NCBI GenBank assembly: GCA_030549335.1
Contig: CM060195.1
Coordinates: 48,056,991 to 48,120,990, forward strand
DNA length: 64,000 bases
Direction: 5' to 3'
Source of the DNA: Pontederia crassipes
Taxonomy: Eukaryota; Streptophyta; Magnoliopsida; Commelinales; Pontederiaceae
The notes beneath the pieces were generated by a model. That model searched no databases. It worked only from the letters and a program-made list of their open reading frames with translations, and was not told the DNA's origin. The translations under genes and the position numbers were made by a program. This document shows positions 24,482-35,397 of the stretch, in pieces (within the stretch, counting starts at the first letter, position 1; each line of letters opens with the position of its first letter).

Positions 24482-25743
24482 GATTGGGAAAAAAATTATA
24501 TCCTCATGTAGTTTGAGAGAGGCAATACTTATCCACTTCATGGCCAGCATGGTCGAATCCCAGAAAGAAAAAAAACTGACACAAGGTCACTGAATCTGAT
24601 TTTAATCAGTTCGCAGACATGAATTCTGCCTAAATAAAAAAACCAGTAATTTGTCAATGTTAATAAGAATTCGACACATATAACTGCATAGGGACATTGC
24701 ATGTCATAATTTACAAGCCACTAGATTCCATAAGTTAATACGTACTGTAATATCATATCTTATGTTGTTCATACTATTTTCAGGCTGACGAATCATGTTG
24801 CTGAAGACGGGCATTGGACGATGATGATGAGGCAGAAATAAAAAATCAACAGACAATTTTTTGAAAAAAAAAATCATTTTGGAATTCATCAAATGTTTTT
24901 CGGAATCCATCAAAGACACAAGTTCAATTTGGGACAAAAAATTTAATTTTTATTTTATTCATATTAAAGAATTCTTATATAGAAATAAAAAATGACTTAA
25001 TTTAATTTCATTAATATTTATGTATTGTATATCCTAAATTTATTTATAATTCATATTTTATATATGTAAATATATTAAAAAGGAAATGAGTAAAAAGATA
25101 AATATGAAAGACAATTATGAGAAAATAAAAAATAATGAGAACTTATTTACTATATTATTGTCTTAATGCATCGAGAAAAGAATATAAGTATAAGTAGAAA
25201 AAATATCTATTATATTATATTATAAACATTAATGATAAAATATTAAATTTAATTACCAATGAGTTTAACTTATAAATTTAATTAACTTTCGGTATTATAT
25301 ACTTATATTATATCACATATATATTATTATAAATTTAATTACCGGCAGTCCTATCCTTGAGAATTACATACATTTAAATTTGTCGATAATTTTGAATATT
25401 AGATTCATCGATAATTTACTGATGTGAATTTATCGTCTGTAATACTGAAAGATTTTTTATCCGTTGCAAATGATGTAAAAAATATGAAGATTTTTTGTCT
25501 GTCGAAAATTGTTCAGATTTTCTTATAGTGAGCATATTTCTGTGTATTTAATGTAGCATTTAACAACTAAAATATAAGTTAATATATTATTTTTGAAATT
25601 AGACGAACTAACCATCCATTCAAAATAAAAGTTATTGAGAAAAGTATTTATATATTTTCTGAGCGATGTAAACACTGATAAAGATCCAGCGAAAGCGTAC
25701 TTTTTCTCATGTAAATATGAAAGCTGTGCAATTTTTTATACGT
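24482..25743. other. AT-rich intergenic sequence
   Basis: Nothing recognised. Confidence 0.5.
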
Positions 25744-25759
25744 TATTAATATCAATGCA

Positions 25760-26807
25760 TTGATCGGGTGCCAGAGATGTACTTTGAAAAGCCTTGCAAA
25801 AGAAGATGATGAGTGTTGCCTACATTAAGGTAATACAAGATATGTACGATGGGGCATTGACTAGGGTTAGGACACCCGGAGGTGAGACAAATGAATTTTC
25901 TATAGGAATTGGCCTACATCAAGTATCAACTTTAAGTCCGTATCTATTTAACTTAGTTATCGATGCTATAAACGAGAGTATCACAGAGGAGGTACCTAAG
26001 TGCATGCTATTTGCGGATGATATAGTACTTTTAGCGAATTCAAGAGAAGAGATTAATACAAAATTAGAAATATGGAGAAATACGTTGGAGTCAAACGGTT
26101 TTCGTTTAAGTAGGAATAAAACAGAATATATGCATAGCAATTTCACAAATAAACAACTTAGAGACGATTTGAAAGTTAGGCTAGGGGAGGATATAATTCC
26201 TCAAGTGACAGTTTAAATATTTAGGATCAATTGTAAGACAAGATGGTGAGATTGATGACGATGTTAATCATAGAATTCAAGCTGGTTGGTGTAAGTGGAG
26301 GAAAGTCACTAGAGTTCTTTGTGATAGAAAAGTACACAATAAAGTTAAAGGAAAATTCTATCGTACTGCTATAAGGCCAGCAGTGTTATATGGTAGTGAA
26401 TGTTGGACTATGAAGGGACAACATGAACGTAAAGTGGGGATAGTCGAAATGAGGATGTTGAGATGGATGTGTGGTCATACAAGATTAGATAAGATTAGGA
26501 ATGATCACGTGAACGAGTCGGAGTGGCTCCTATTAGTGAGAAAATGCTAGAGAATCGTTTGAGATGGTTTGATCATGTTCAGAGAAGACCATTAGATGCG
26601 CCAATAAGAAGAGTAGATCAAATAATTTGGAGTCCGATTAAAAGAAGGAGAGGGAGGTCAAGACGGACACTTGACGAACTAATAGAGCAAGATCTATTGG
26701 TGAATAATATACCGAAAGGTTTGGTTACTAATAGAGCGAAATGGTGCCGTATGATCCATGTAGCCGACCCTATCTAGTGGGATAAGGTTTTGTTGTTGTT
26801 GTTGTTC
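25760..26807 (+). mobile_element. 5'-truncated RTE-type LINE, longer copy
   Basis: A 1048-bp insertion flanked by an exact 16-bp target duplication (TATTAATATCAATGCA at 25744-25759 and 26808-26823). It encodes the end of the reverse transcriptase, including the catalytic LFADDIVLL motif, and the complete C-terminal tail of an RTE-clade LINE. It ends in GTAGCCGACCCTATCTAG, GGGATAAGG and a TTG repeat, as the copy at 10383-10831 does. The endonuclease and N-terminal half of the reverse transcriptase are missing through 5' truncation. Confidence 0.95.
25797..26777 (+). pseudogene. RTE LINE reverse transcriptase and C-terminal tail
   Basis: The first part (25797-26216) has the segments IKVIQDMYDGALTRVRTPGG, SPYLFNLVIDA, the catalytic FADD and NTLESNGFRLSRNKTEYM. 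A TAA codon then interrupts a frame that otherwise continues FKYLGSIVRQDGEIDDDV, IRPAVLYGSECWTMKG and MRMLRWMCGHTR. A one-base shift around 26510 leads to the last part, RLRWFDHVQRRPLDAPIRR to NRAKWCRMIHVADPI. At least one stop and one frameshift make it inactive. It would have served target-primed reverse transcription. Confidence 0.9.
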
Positions 26808-26823
26808 TATTAATATCAATGCA

Positions 26824-29095
26824 ATTTTCTATATAAACGTGAAAAACAATTTAGGAAAAAAAGTATTAAAAAAATAAGAGAATTGAAAAAATAATTTAGA
26901 ATTCTTTAATGTCCACATGTTTACTAATACTTGAGGAATCACGGATGACAGAATAAAAATTATAGTAATTTGAAAATAGTAACATTTATAACTTTTTTCA
27001 CTCGATCGAGACGCAAAAATATTATGCAACGTTATCGTCTCTTTTTTAAATAAATGAAAGATTTATATCATAAAATAAATAATAGTTAAAAATTCAGGTA
27101 AAGAACTTTAAAGAGATAACGAAGGAAAGATTGACTCAGTCATAGCACGTCCCAAGTGATTAATAGATTAATAGTTTGAAATTAATTCTTGAAATTATTG
27201 TGTTGGCGAGAGAAATTATTTTTACCGTTAAATCTTGACATCGGATTAGTCGAGTCTAATAACTCTAAAGATATCGTGTGATCGAAATAAAAAAATAAAA
27301 GTAAAGAGATAGACACCACCATTTTCCAGAAAATGATAACCATGAGAAAAGCGGCAAGCGGCGATGGGCAGCCTTGACCGGTAGGGCCCACGGATTAAAG
27401 TGTGGGGCGTGGGTTTGATGGGTCCCACAGTTCTCAAAATATTATATTTATTTTATCTTTTTAAGAAATATAAAATCATTTTTCTCTATAATTGTTGATA
27501 GGTGGAGGATTTTAGGGCCCACAAGCGTGCGCCACGCCGCCGGCATCTGTCGGTGGACAGCGGCCTCCCTTGTACTTTGCCGGTTTCGTTTTCTTCTTCT
27601 TATATAATCCGACTATAACGTCATTTTTTATTCGGGTTTACATGAATGCTAAATATAAAATTTAATCCGATTCTATTAAATATTTGTATTAAATTAAATA
27701 AAATTAAAGATAACTGCTACATATTCAAAAGTTAAGAAAAAAATCATGACTTTCAATTTTCTTAGTGCTATTTTTTTTTTCTTCGACGCCCTCTAACACT
27801 AGTAACATTTGCGATGATAATAAGAAAAAAAAAGTATAAAATGCATGAGAAGAATTTGATGCCTTTTTCTTTTTCTAGAATGAGAAGGTCGGTCTCACAC
27901 TTTTCTTATTTTCATATAATGAGAGTTTGACATTTTCATTTTGTATTTGATATCTTCTCAAATAATTAACATATAGGACGAAAAGTTCATAAAGACTACT
28001 ATTAAATATTTTTTTTTGGTACCGTGTTATCACATTTTTTCCTTGCGTGTGGGCAGGAGGATTTAATGGCAGTTCCTTTCAGCAACTTTGTTTTTCCAAG
28101 CAAGACCTAATACTGTATATAAATTTATCCACATTTTTCCAGCTACCACAGTTAATGGCGTTGACTCGACGTCTTGCATTTTTCTTGGAAAAAAAATGCA
28201 CCATGATTGATGACAGGAATTCATAGATTTTTGGGGTCAACTTGTTTTCTTTTTTCTCTTTTAAACTAGGAAGCATCGGCATGTATAATGCACTTATGCC
28301 CGACAAAATTGCTAGACATTGATATATATAATAAAGTACGTTTGAACCTTAATTTCTCACATTGACTAATAAGGTCGGAAAGGTATCTTCTAAGTTCAAA
28401 TACATTAAATTGATTGGGAGATCTATTTCCGTCCACAATTAAGTCAAACTCTCATTGATAAATTTTGGCCTTTTCTTGTTGTAAATATTATGTCGAAGAT
28501 TTCGTATTTAATATTGTAGATGTGCCTCATTTGATACAAGGATACAACGAAAAAAATGGCCTTGTTCTACTTAGAAGATATTATTCTTTTAGAAATGAAC
28601 CAGAATGATATTAAAAATATATTTACTCTGAAATATTTGTTTTGCATCCAAACATGTTCTATCTTATTTTTAATATATCCCGAAATGCTAACGCATTGAT
28701 TTTTCTATATATCTAACTCACCGATTTTTATTAGGGCAATGTTATTGTAATTTCATCAATTGTTTAGGATGTTTTGCAAGAAAAAATTTTAGGAGGATGA
28801 AACATTTTTCTTCTTTATTATCATACTCTTTGTGACGTTACGATCTACGTGATGCTATAATGGTCACATTGAACCTGTCAAATGTCATGTCCAATTGGTG
28901 CTCGAATAGAAGCTGTGAACCAAGTAAAAAAATATTTGATTAATCATTTAATGCACAAGTCAAAGTGGTGTGTCTCACGTTGAGGGATCTGTGGTTGGAA
29001 AGTTCTAAAAGATAATCAACCAGGAACAAAAATATTCAATGTTTTAATCAATCTTTATAAATGTTTTTACTTATTGATGTAGACTCGTTACGGTG
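26824..29095. other. Intergenic sequence with no recognised gene
   Basis: Mostly AT-rich. A GC-richer patch at 27340-27600 carries GGGCCCAC and TGGGTCCCAC words common in monocot promoters but no supportable ORF follows. Confidence 0.45.
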
Positions 29096-29100
29096 TTTGC

Positions 29101-29566
29101 TGATGGAAAAATACGAAAATAAGAGAGAAGATCGCTAGAAAAATAAAGGAGACACACAAATTTACTCACGTTCACTTTTGAGATGAGGGCTACGTTCTGC
29201 AAAGAGGTTTCATTATATCATTTAAGTTTACAGCCGCCACACAGATTACACCAGAAATTAGGTTATTAATAGCCTCTTCAAACCGGGTTTAAAATCCAAA
29301 CAAACAGAGAAAAAACTTAATCCGAACCACACGGACCAACTAAACAAAAGTCCAAAATCCGTTTAGATTTCGGGGGAGCTGCCCCCGAACCCCTGCCCGC
29401 TCACCGGCGAGCGGGGCCGCCATCGGGGGGCGGGCCTCTCGAACCTCCCCTTTCGTTCGTACGTCAGCTGCACTGCTAATTGGGTAATACTCAGATTCCC
29501 CTAAGCTCACGTGGACGAATCCGGTGTGAGAAACAAGGGACCTTAAAGTATTCACCAACTCCAACA
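29101..29566 (-). repeat. 3' LTR of the copia element
   Basis: 466 bp, TGTTGGAGTTGG ... TTTTTCCATCA on the minus strand. It carries a GC-rich segment (about 29370-29430) that the 5' LTR lacks. Confidence 0.95.
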
Positions 29567-29577
29567 TTCTCCCACTT
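29567..29577 (-). promoter_or_regulatory. Copia polypurine tract
   Basis: AAGTGGGAGAA on the minus strand, directly before the 3' LTR, where plus-strand DNA synthesis would be primed. Confidence 0.85.
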
Positions 29578-29759
29578 GGTGGATACTTCACACCAATGAG
29601 AGTCTTGCCAGCAACATTCTTCTTCAATCCGACAGCAGTAGAGCACCACTCAAATTTTGCACCTGTAACTGCTTTAGTCAGAAAATCAGAACTATTCTCT
29701 GTTGTATCAACCTTTTCAAGCTGAACCTTTTTCTTTTCCACATTTTCCCGAATAAAATG

Positions 29760-31121
29760 TTATTTAATGTCAATATGCTTTGTGCGTGAGTGAAATGCAG
29801 GATTCTTAGCTAACTGAATAGCACCTTGATTATCACATCTCACCTCTATAGCACCTTGCTCAAATTCGAGTTCCAAGCACAACCGTCGTAGCCATATGAC
29901 ATCTTTTGCAGCATGAGTAAGAGTCATATATTCTGCTTCTGTAGAAGAAAGTGCTACCACGCTTTGTCTCTTGCTCATTCAACTTAGTGCAGCTCCAAAT
30001 AATGTAAAAACATATACGTTAGTAGATCGTCTACTATCAATGTCTCCACCCCAATCAGCATCTATATGGCCCATAATATCAAGCATCTTTCCTTTTCTTG
30101 TACCTTCAAAACACAACGAAAAATCTGAAGTTCCACGAAGGTACCTGAAAACTCTCTTGATAGCATTCCAATGTTCCCTGCCTGGGTTAGACATATATCG
30201 ACTCAAGACTCCCACTACTTGGGCTATATCTGGACGCGTGCACACCATGACATACATTAAGCTGCCCACTGCACTTGCATATGGCACGCGGTCCATCTCT
30301 TCGGATTCTTCATCCGTCTTCGGGCATTGCTTTGCAGAAAGTTTGATTCCTAGAGACATAGGAGTACCCACTGGCTTGCAGTCCGACATGTTAAATTTCT
30401 TCAACACTTCTTTTATGTACTTCTCCTGTCCTAACCACAACTTTCACTTCTGACGATCTCTTCTAATCTACATAACCAAAATAAAATTCGCTGGCCCCAA
30501 GTCTTTCATCTCAAACTTCTTGGCCAACAAGCCCTTCATTGAATTCACCATCTTCATACTGTTTCCAATCAGCAACATGTCATTCACATACAGTGTAAGA
30601 ATGATAAACTGATCTCCAACTCTCTTCACATAAACACAATGATCTGAATCTGAACGTACAAACTTGAGTTCGAGCATGTACGTATCAAACTTCTGGTCCC
30701 ACATCCTTGGCGACTGCTTCAATCAATACAGAGACTTCTTCAATTTGCACACCAGCTTATCTTTACCTTGAACCTCAAAGCCTTCTGGTTGTCTCATATA
30801 TATCTCTTCCTCCAAGTCCACATGAAGGAATGCCGTCTTCACATTCATCTGCTCTACCTCAAAATTATATGCTGTTGCCAGAGATAGAACAAATCTGATT
30901 GAAGTCATTTTCGTCACGGGAGAAAAAATCTCATCATAGTCGACTCCCTCAACCTGAGAGTACCCTTTAGCTACCAGCCTCGCCTTGTACTTCTCTACAG
31001 ACCCATCCGGTTTCAGCTTTCGCTTGAACACCCATTTGCAACCAATTGTCTTTCTATCCTTAGGCAATTTACACAAGCTCCATGTTTCATTCTTAACCAG
31101 TGACTGCATCTCATCTGTCAC
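29760..31121 (-). pseudogene. Copia reverse transcriptase and RNase H remnant
   Basis: Reverse transcriptase runs from WSLCKLPKDRKTIGCKWVFK through VARLVAKGYSQ-type sequence (30723-31121) to a second frame (30468-30722) whose active site reads LYVNDMLLIG. The usual YVDD has become YVND (Asn codon at 30582-30584), removing a catalytic aspartate. The connection and RNase H follow at 29979-30440 (GSLMYVMVCTRPDIA) and 29760-29978 (VVALSSTEAEYM, HSRTKHIDIK). In-frame stops separate each piece. Confidence 0.93.
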
Positions 31122-31379
31122 AGCAAGCTCTCACTGATTTGCATCATACATAGACCTTGCATCTTTTAGAGAACTAGATTCATCTCCGATGATGCTCAAA
31201 GCATGAAACGAACTCAGAGCACTAAGAGAGTATCTCAAAGGTGTTCTTCTTTCTCGTGTCGATCTCCTGAGAACTGGTATGGTAGTACCAATATTTGGGT
31301 CTTCATCTGAATCTACATCTTCAACTTCATTAATCGAGTCCTCTTGATCCGGTTATGTAACAGACTCAACTGAAGTATC

Positions 31380-32736
31380 TTATGCATCCACCTCTGAAGT
31401 TTCAGAATTAGAATCTTCTTCAAGCACTACCACTTTCTTAGGTTCATCACTTTTTTGAACTTCAACTTGGGAACGTGATTCACGGAAAACAACATCCCTG
31501 CTGTAAACACTAGTCCTTAACTTTGGAATCCACAGTTTGTAGCCATTGACCCCTTCCTTGTATCCGACAAATATGTTCTTCTCATATTTACTGTCAAGCT
31601 TACCTCGCTTTTTCTTGTGTATATGAACGTATGCGTCACATCCGAACACCTGAACATGAGACAAATTTGACTTCTTCCCAAACATTGCCTCATAAGGCGT
31701 CTGATCCTTCACTGATGAGGTCGGTGAACGGTTCTTCAGGTAGTTTGCTGTGGCTACAGCTTCTGCTCAGAATTCTTGCCCCAATTCAGCCCAATTCAGC
31801 ATACATCTGGCCTTATCTATGAGTGACCAATTTAACCTTTCAGCTACTCCATTCTGCTCAGGTGTATATGGAGTTGTCTTCTGCCTTGCAATACTATTGT
31901 CCACGCAGAACTGTTCAAACTTATCTGAACAAAATTCACCTCCATTATCTGTACGAAAAACCTTGATCTTGCAGCTCAATTGGTTTTCTATCAAAACTTT
32001 AAATTCTCGAAACTTATCGAATACATCTGATTTATTCTTGATAAAATAGATCCAACTGTATCTCGAAAAATTATCTATAAAAGAAACATAGTACCTGGAC
32101 CCTCCAATAAATGGAGTCGGAGTTGGTCCAAAGACATCACTATGGATTAGTTCGAGAATCTTCGTTGCTTTTAAACCTGTGTGTTAAAAACTGACTCGAT
32201 TCAATTTTTCATGGAGGCAATGTTCACAGAATCCGAAGCCCACAGAACAATCCAGAACTCCTTATACCATCTGACTTGATGCTATGGTAGAAAGTCCTTT
32301 CTCACTGATATGACCTAATCTCTGATGCCACAATATAGATGTGATGTCTTCATCTTCTTTGGCCTCTTCAAAAATAAATCCGCAGCTCATATATAGTCTC
32401 TCCGAGCAACTTGTACAATGTGCCATAGCGAATCCCTCGCACAATCACAATAGACCCTCTGACCATCTTGCACGAATCCTTGTCGCAACTGAATATAACA
32501 TCCGAATCTGCCATTGTACAAATAGATAATAAACTCCTGCTCATAAGTGGTATATGCATCACATTTGGTAGAGTCTTCATCATGCCATCATTCATCCTCA
32601 ACTTCATCCTGCCACGTCCAATAATCTAAACCGTAGTGTCATCTCCGAGCATGACATCCCCACCATTATACTCCTCATATTCACAAAATCAGTGTGTATG
32701 AGGTGTCATGTGGTATGAAGCACCAATATCGATGAG
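31380..32736 (-). pseudogene. Copia protease and integrase remnant
   Basis: The protease active site at 32716-32730 reads DIGAS where copia has D-S/T-G-A, so the catalytic triplet is altered. The pre-integrase zinc motif follows (LWHQRLGHISEKGLSTIA, about 32285-32340). The integrase core has FRTDNGGEF and TPYTPEQNGVAERLN, holding the second Asp and the Glu of the DDE triad, in the piece at 31767-31994. The downstream piece 31380-31712 has the conserved segment QVFGCDAYVHI. Stops and shifts split the region into at least four frames. Confidence 0.9.
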
Positions 32737-33660
32737 CTAGACATCCATATCTGACTGTACCATACATGTAGAAGCCACATACATATCTCCTGCCTCAACC
32801 TCCTTTTTGTCCGAGGTTGACTCAGCTTCTTTCTTATGAACCGGCTTATTTTTGCAATTTCGCTTCAGATGACCCCACTCTTGACATCTCCAACATTCCA
32901 CCTTCTTCTCTTTACTCTTCGAATGTCCACTAGATTTGGATCTCCCTCTCTGATTTTGATTTCTTTCTGGTTGCCTTCCTCTGACCGCCAGCGCCTTTTT
33001 ACTAGAACTTACTGATCCCTTTCTCCGTACTTTCTCTGATAACAAAGCAGCACATACACTTTCATACGAAAGTTCTTTATCCCCGCCACCAATCTCGACA
33101 ATCAGATTGTCCCATGAATCTGGCAGCGAACAGAGTAATGTTATTGCCTTATCATCATCTTGAAACTTAACACCGATTGATACAAGTTGACTGATCACCG
33201 TGTTAAAGTTATAAAGATGAGTAGAAAATGAGTCACCCTCCTGCATCCGAAGATTGTATAATTTCTTACTCAGAAATAATTTGTTAACCAATGACTTACT
33301 TTGATATAGGGATTCCAACTTTCTCCACAGATCTCTGGCTATAGGTTCGCTCATCACATTCGTAAGAATTGAATCCGCGAGACAAAGCCGGATCAAACCT
33401 TTCGTCTTTCTATCAATCCGATCCCACTCTTCAATCGCCTTTGGTTCTGCCTGACTGGAGGAAGCCGTATCTGAAGCCTTCGTCGCATCTGCAGTCGTCG
33501 TCGCTTCTTTGCTTGACCTCTCCTTCTCGATTGTCGTCCAAAGATCTCGATCACAGAGGAGATCCTCTATCTTCATCTTTCAGAGATCAAATTGTGTTCC
33601 ATCAAATTTTTCTATCTCAATTTCACGATCCTCCTGACATTTCGAATAAACCCTAATTCC
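32737..33660 (-). pseudogene. Copia gag remnant
   Basis: Gag would form the nucleocapsid particle. The longest open part (32737-33576) starts MKIEDLLCDRDLW, carries the UBN2/gag core (ARDLWRKLESLYQSKSLVNK, NLRMQEGDSFSTHL) and ends with a complete CCHC zinc knuckle (CWRCQEWGHLKRNC, CX2CX4HX4C). Upstream the reading frame KFDGTQFDL-stop-KMKIED shows that the conserved Trp has become a TGA stop. A TAG stop also separates gag from the protease region, where intact elements read through in one polyprotein. Confidence 0.92.
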
Positions 33661-33673
33661 TCGAACAACATGT

Positions 33674-33685
33674 GCTCTGATACCA
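33674..33685 (-). promoter_or_regulatory. Copia primer binding site
   Basis: TGGTATCAGAGC on the minus strand, two bases inside the 5' LTR end. It is complementary to initiator tRNA-Met, the usual primer of plant copia elements. Confidence 0.93.
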
Positions 33686-33687
33686 AT

Positions 33688-34126
33688 TGATGGGAAAATT
33701 CGAGAACAAGGAGAGGAGATTGCAGAAAAATAGAGGAGACACACAAATTTACCCAGGTTCACCATTGAGATGAGGGCTACGTCATGCAAAGAGGTTCCAC
33801 TATATCGTTTAGGTTTACAGCCGCCACACAGATTACACCAGAAATTAGGCTATTAATAGCCTCTTCAAACCGGATTTAAAACCCAAACAAACAGAGAAAA
33901 AATCTAATTCGAACTACACGGGCCGGCTAAACAAAAGTCCAAAACCCGTCTATTAATAGCCTCTCCAAAGCGGGACCGTCGTCGGGGGGCGGGGCCCTCC
34001 GAACCCCTTCTTTTGTTCGTACGTCAGCAGCACTGTTAATTGGGTAATACTCAAATTCTTCTAAATTCACGTGGACGAATCCGATGTGAGAAACAAGGAG
34101 GCCTGAAATATTCACCAACTCTAACA
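33688..34126 (-). repeat. 5' LTR of the copia element
   Basis: 439 bp, TGTTAGAGTTGG ... TTTTCCCATCA on the minus strand. Relative to the other LTR it has lost a GC-rich ~70-bp segment, replaced by a second copy of CTATTAATAGCCTCT (33851 and about 33949), as expected of template switching during reverse transcription or a later deletion. Confidence 0.95.
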
Positions 34127-34131
34127 TTTGC

Positions 34132-35171
34132 TAAGTACAGTTAGAGTATTACGAAGACGTGCACGTAATGTGTCATCACAATTATACATGATGATTCTAT
34201 ATTAACTTGTTAGTGACTTTTTCTCATTAATGCTGATTTTTTCTGTCTTTGTGAGCAATCAATACCTTAGATCTGCATCATCTAATCAGGTCATTTCAAA
34301 TCAAACATGACAACCAGCTCTGATGCTTCCATCAATTGCAAATTCTCATATAATGGCCTTATATTAAAAAAATAAAAAATATAATGGTCTTATATTCTTC
34401 TTTTGGCAACTAATTATTCTAGTTTTGTTTCTTTTTTTGTTCAAATGCTGATCTAATATGACACCTCCAAATGACTAATCACACCACCTTTGTAAATTAA
34501 ACAACCAAGGCACTGGACTTATCTTTGGCTTTATACATTTTCCACGTTAATAAAGAAGATTTTAAGCAGTGAATTTGTTAATATCAAAATCTTGGTTAGG
34601 AACGAAATCATAGGACGAAAATTTAAAGAGGAATAATTATTACAAAATCTAAGATGGATCTTAAAAAGTTAATAATAAATACGTATTAAAAGAGATGACC
34701 TTAGACAAGTTCGTCAAGCATCACAGACCAGCAATTTCCTCATGCTACTAACAGTTCCTTGCCTGCTTGGATCAACAGTTGGAACGCATTGGCGGCCATT
34801 AATGCACACTCAAAGTACGAGTTCGCTCAAATTGTCGCATCTTCTAACTACCCAACCAACCAGCTAACAGGAGATGCGCCACAGCAAGTGAAGATCACCA
34901 TCCTCTTTGCATTTAAAGTTCTGTTCAGCATTTGATACAACAATGGAGATTGTGAGACCCTTTTATGAGGCCCTGCCTGGGCTCTAGTCCTTTGAAAGCC
35001 TATAGGATAACATGGTCTGCATTACAGGACTACATAATGCTCAGAGTACCTTCCAATTCATTGCTTGCTGCCAACCATTCATTGTTCTGATAAAAGGGAA
35101 AATACAATCCTGTGAAGGATTTCTGCAATTTGCATGTGTTTTATTAAAATCTTGGAATCCAAATCCAGGCC
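34132..35171. other. Intergenic spacer between the copia element and the L1 LINE
   Basis: No gene or repeat boundary recognised. The short ORFs here carry no domains. Confidence 0.5.
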
Positions 35172-35397
35172 CAGAAAGCAATGTTTTTTTTAAAGGAAAG
35201 GTAGTTAACTATTGATAAAACATCTAGGGTTGTCAAAATATAAGAGATTGAGGATCTCACAGGAGGGGTACCCTCCCAAAAATCATCACGGTTAGATTGC
35301 CGTGCAAAACTTGCAAAGTAATGAGCGACAACATTAGTCTTGCGATTACAATATGTAATTCTCCAACGAGTAAAATATAGCAGCAGCGAAGTAATAT

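Larger units (their letters stand above)
29101..34126 (-). mobile_element. Complete but inactive Ty1-copia retrotransposon
   Basis: A 5026-bp element on the minus strand flanked by the exact 5-bp duplication TTTGC (29096-29100 and 34127-34131). LTRs of 439 and 466 bp start TGTT and end ATCA on the minus strand. A tRNA-iMet primer binding site follows the 5' LTR and a purine tract precedes the 3' LTR. The order is gag, protease, integrase, reverse transcriptase, RNase H, which is the copia order. Every domain is interrupted by stops or shifts and two catalytic motifs are altered. By eye the LTRs differ at about one position in ten, so the insertion is old. Confidence 0.96.
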
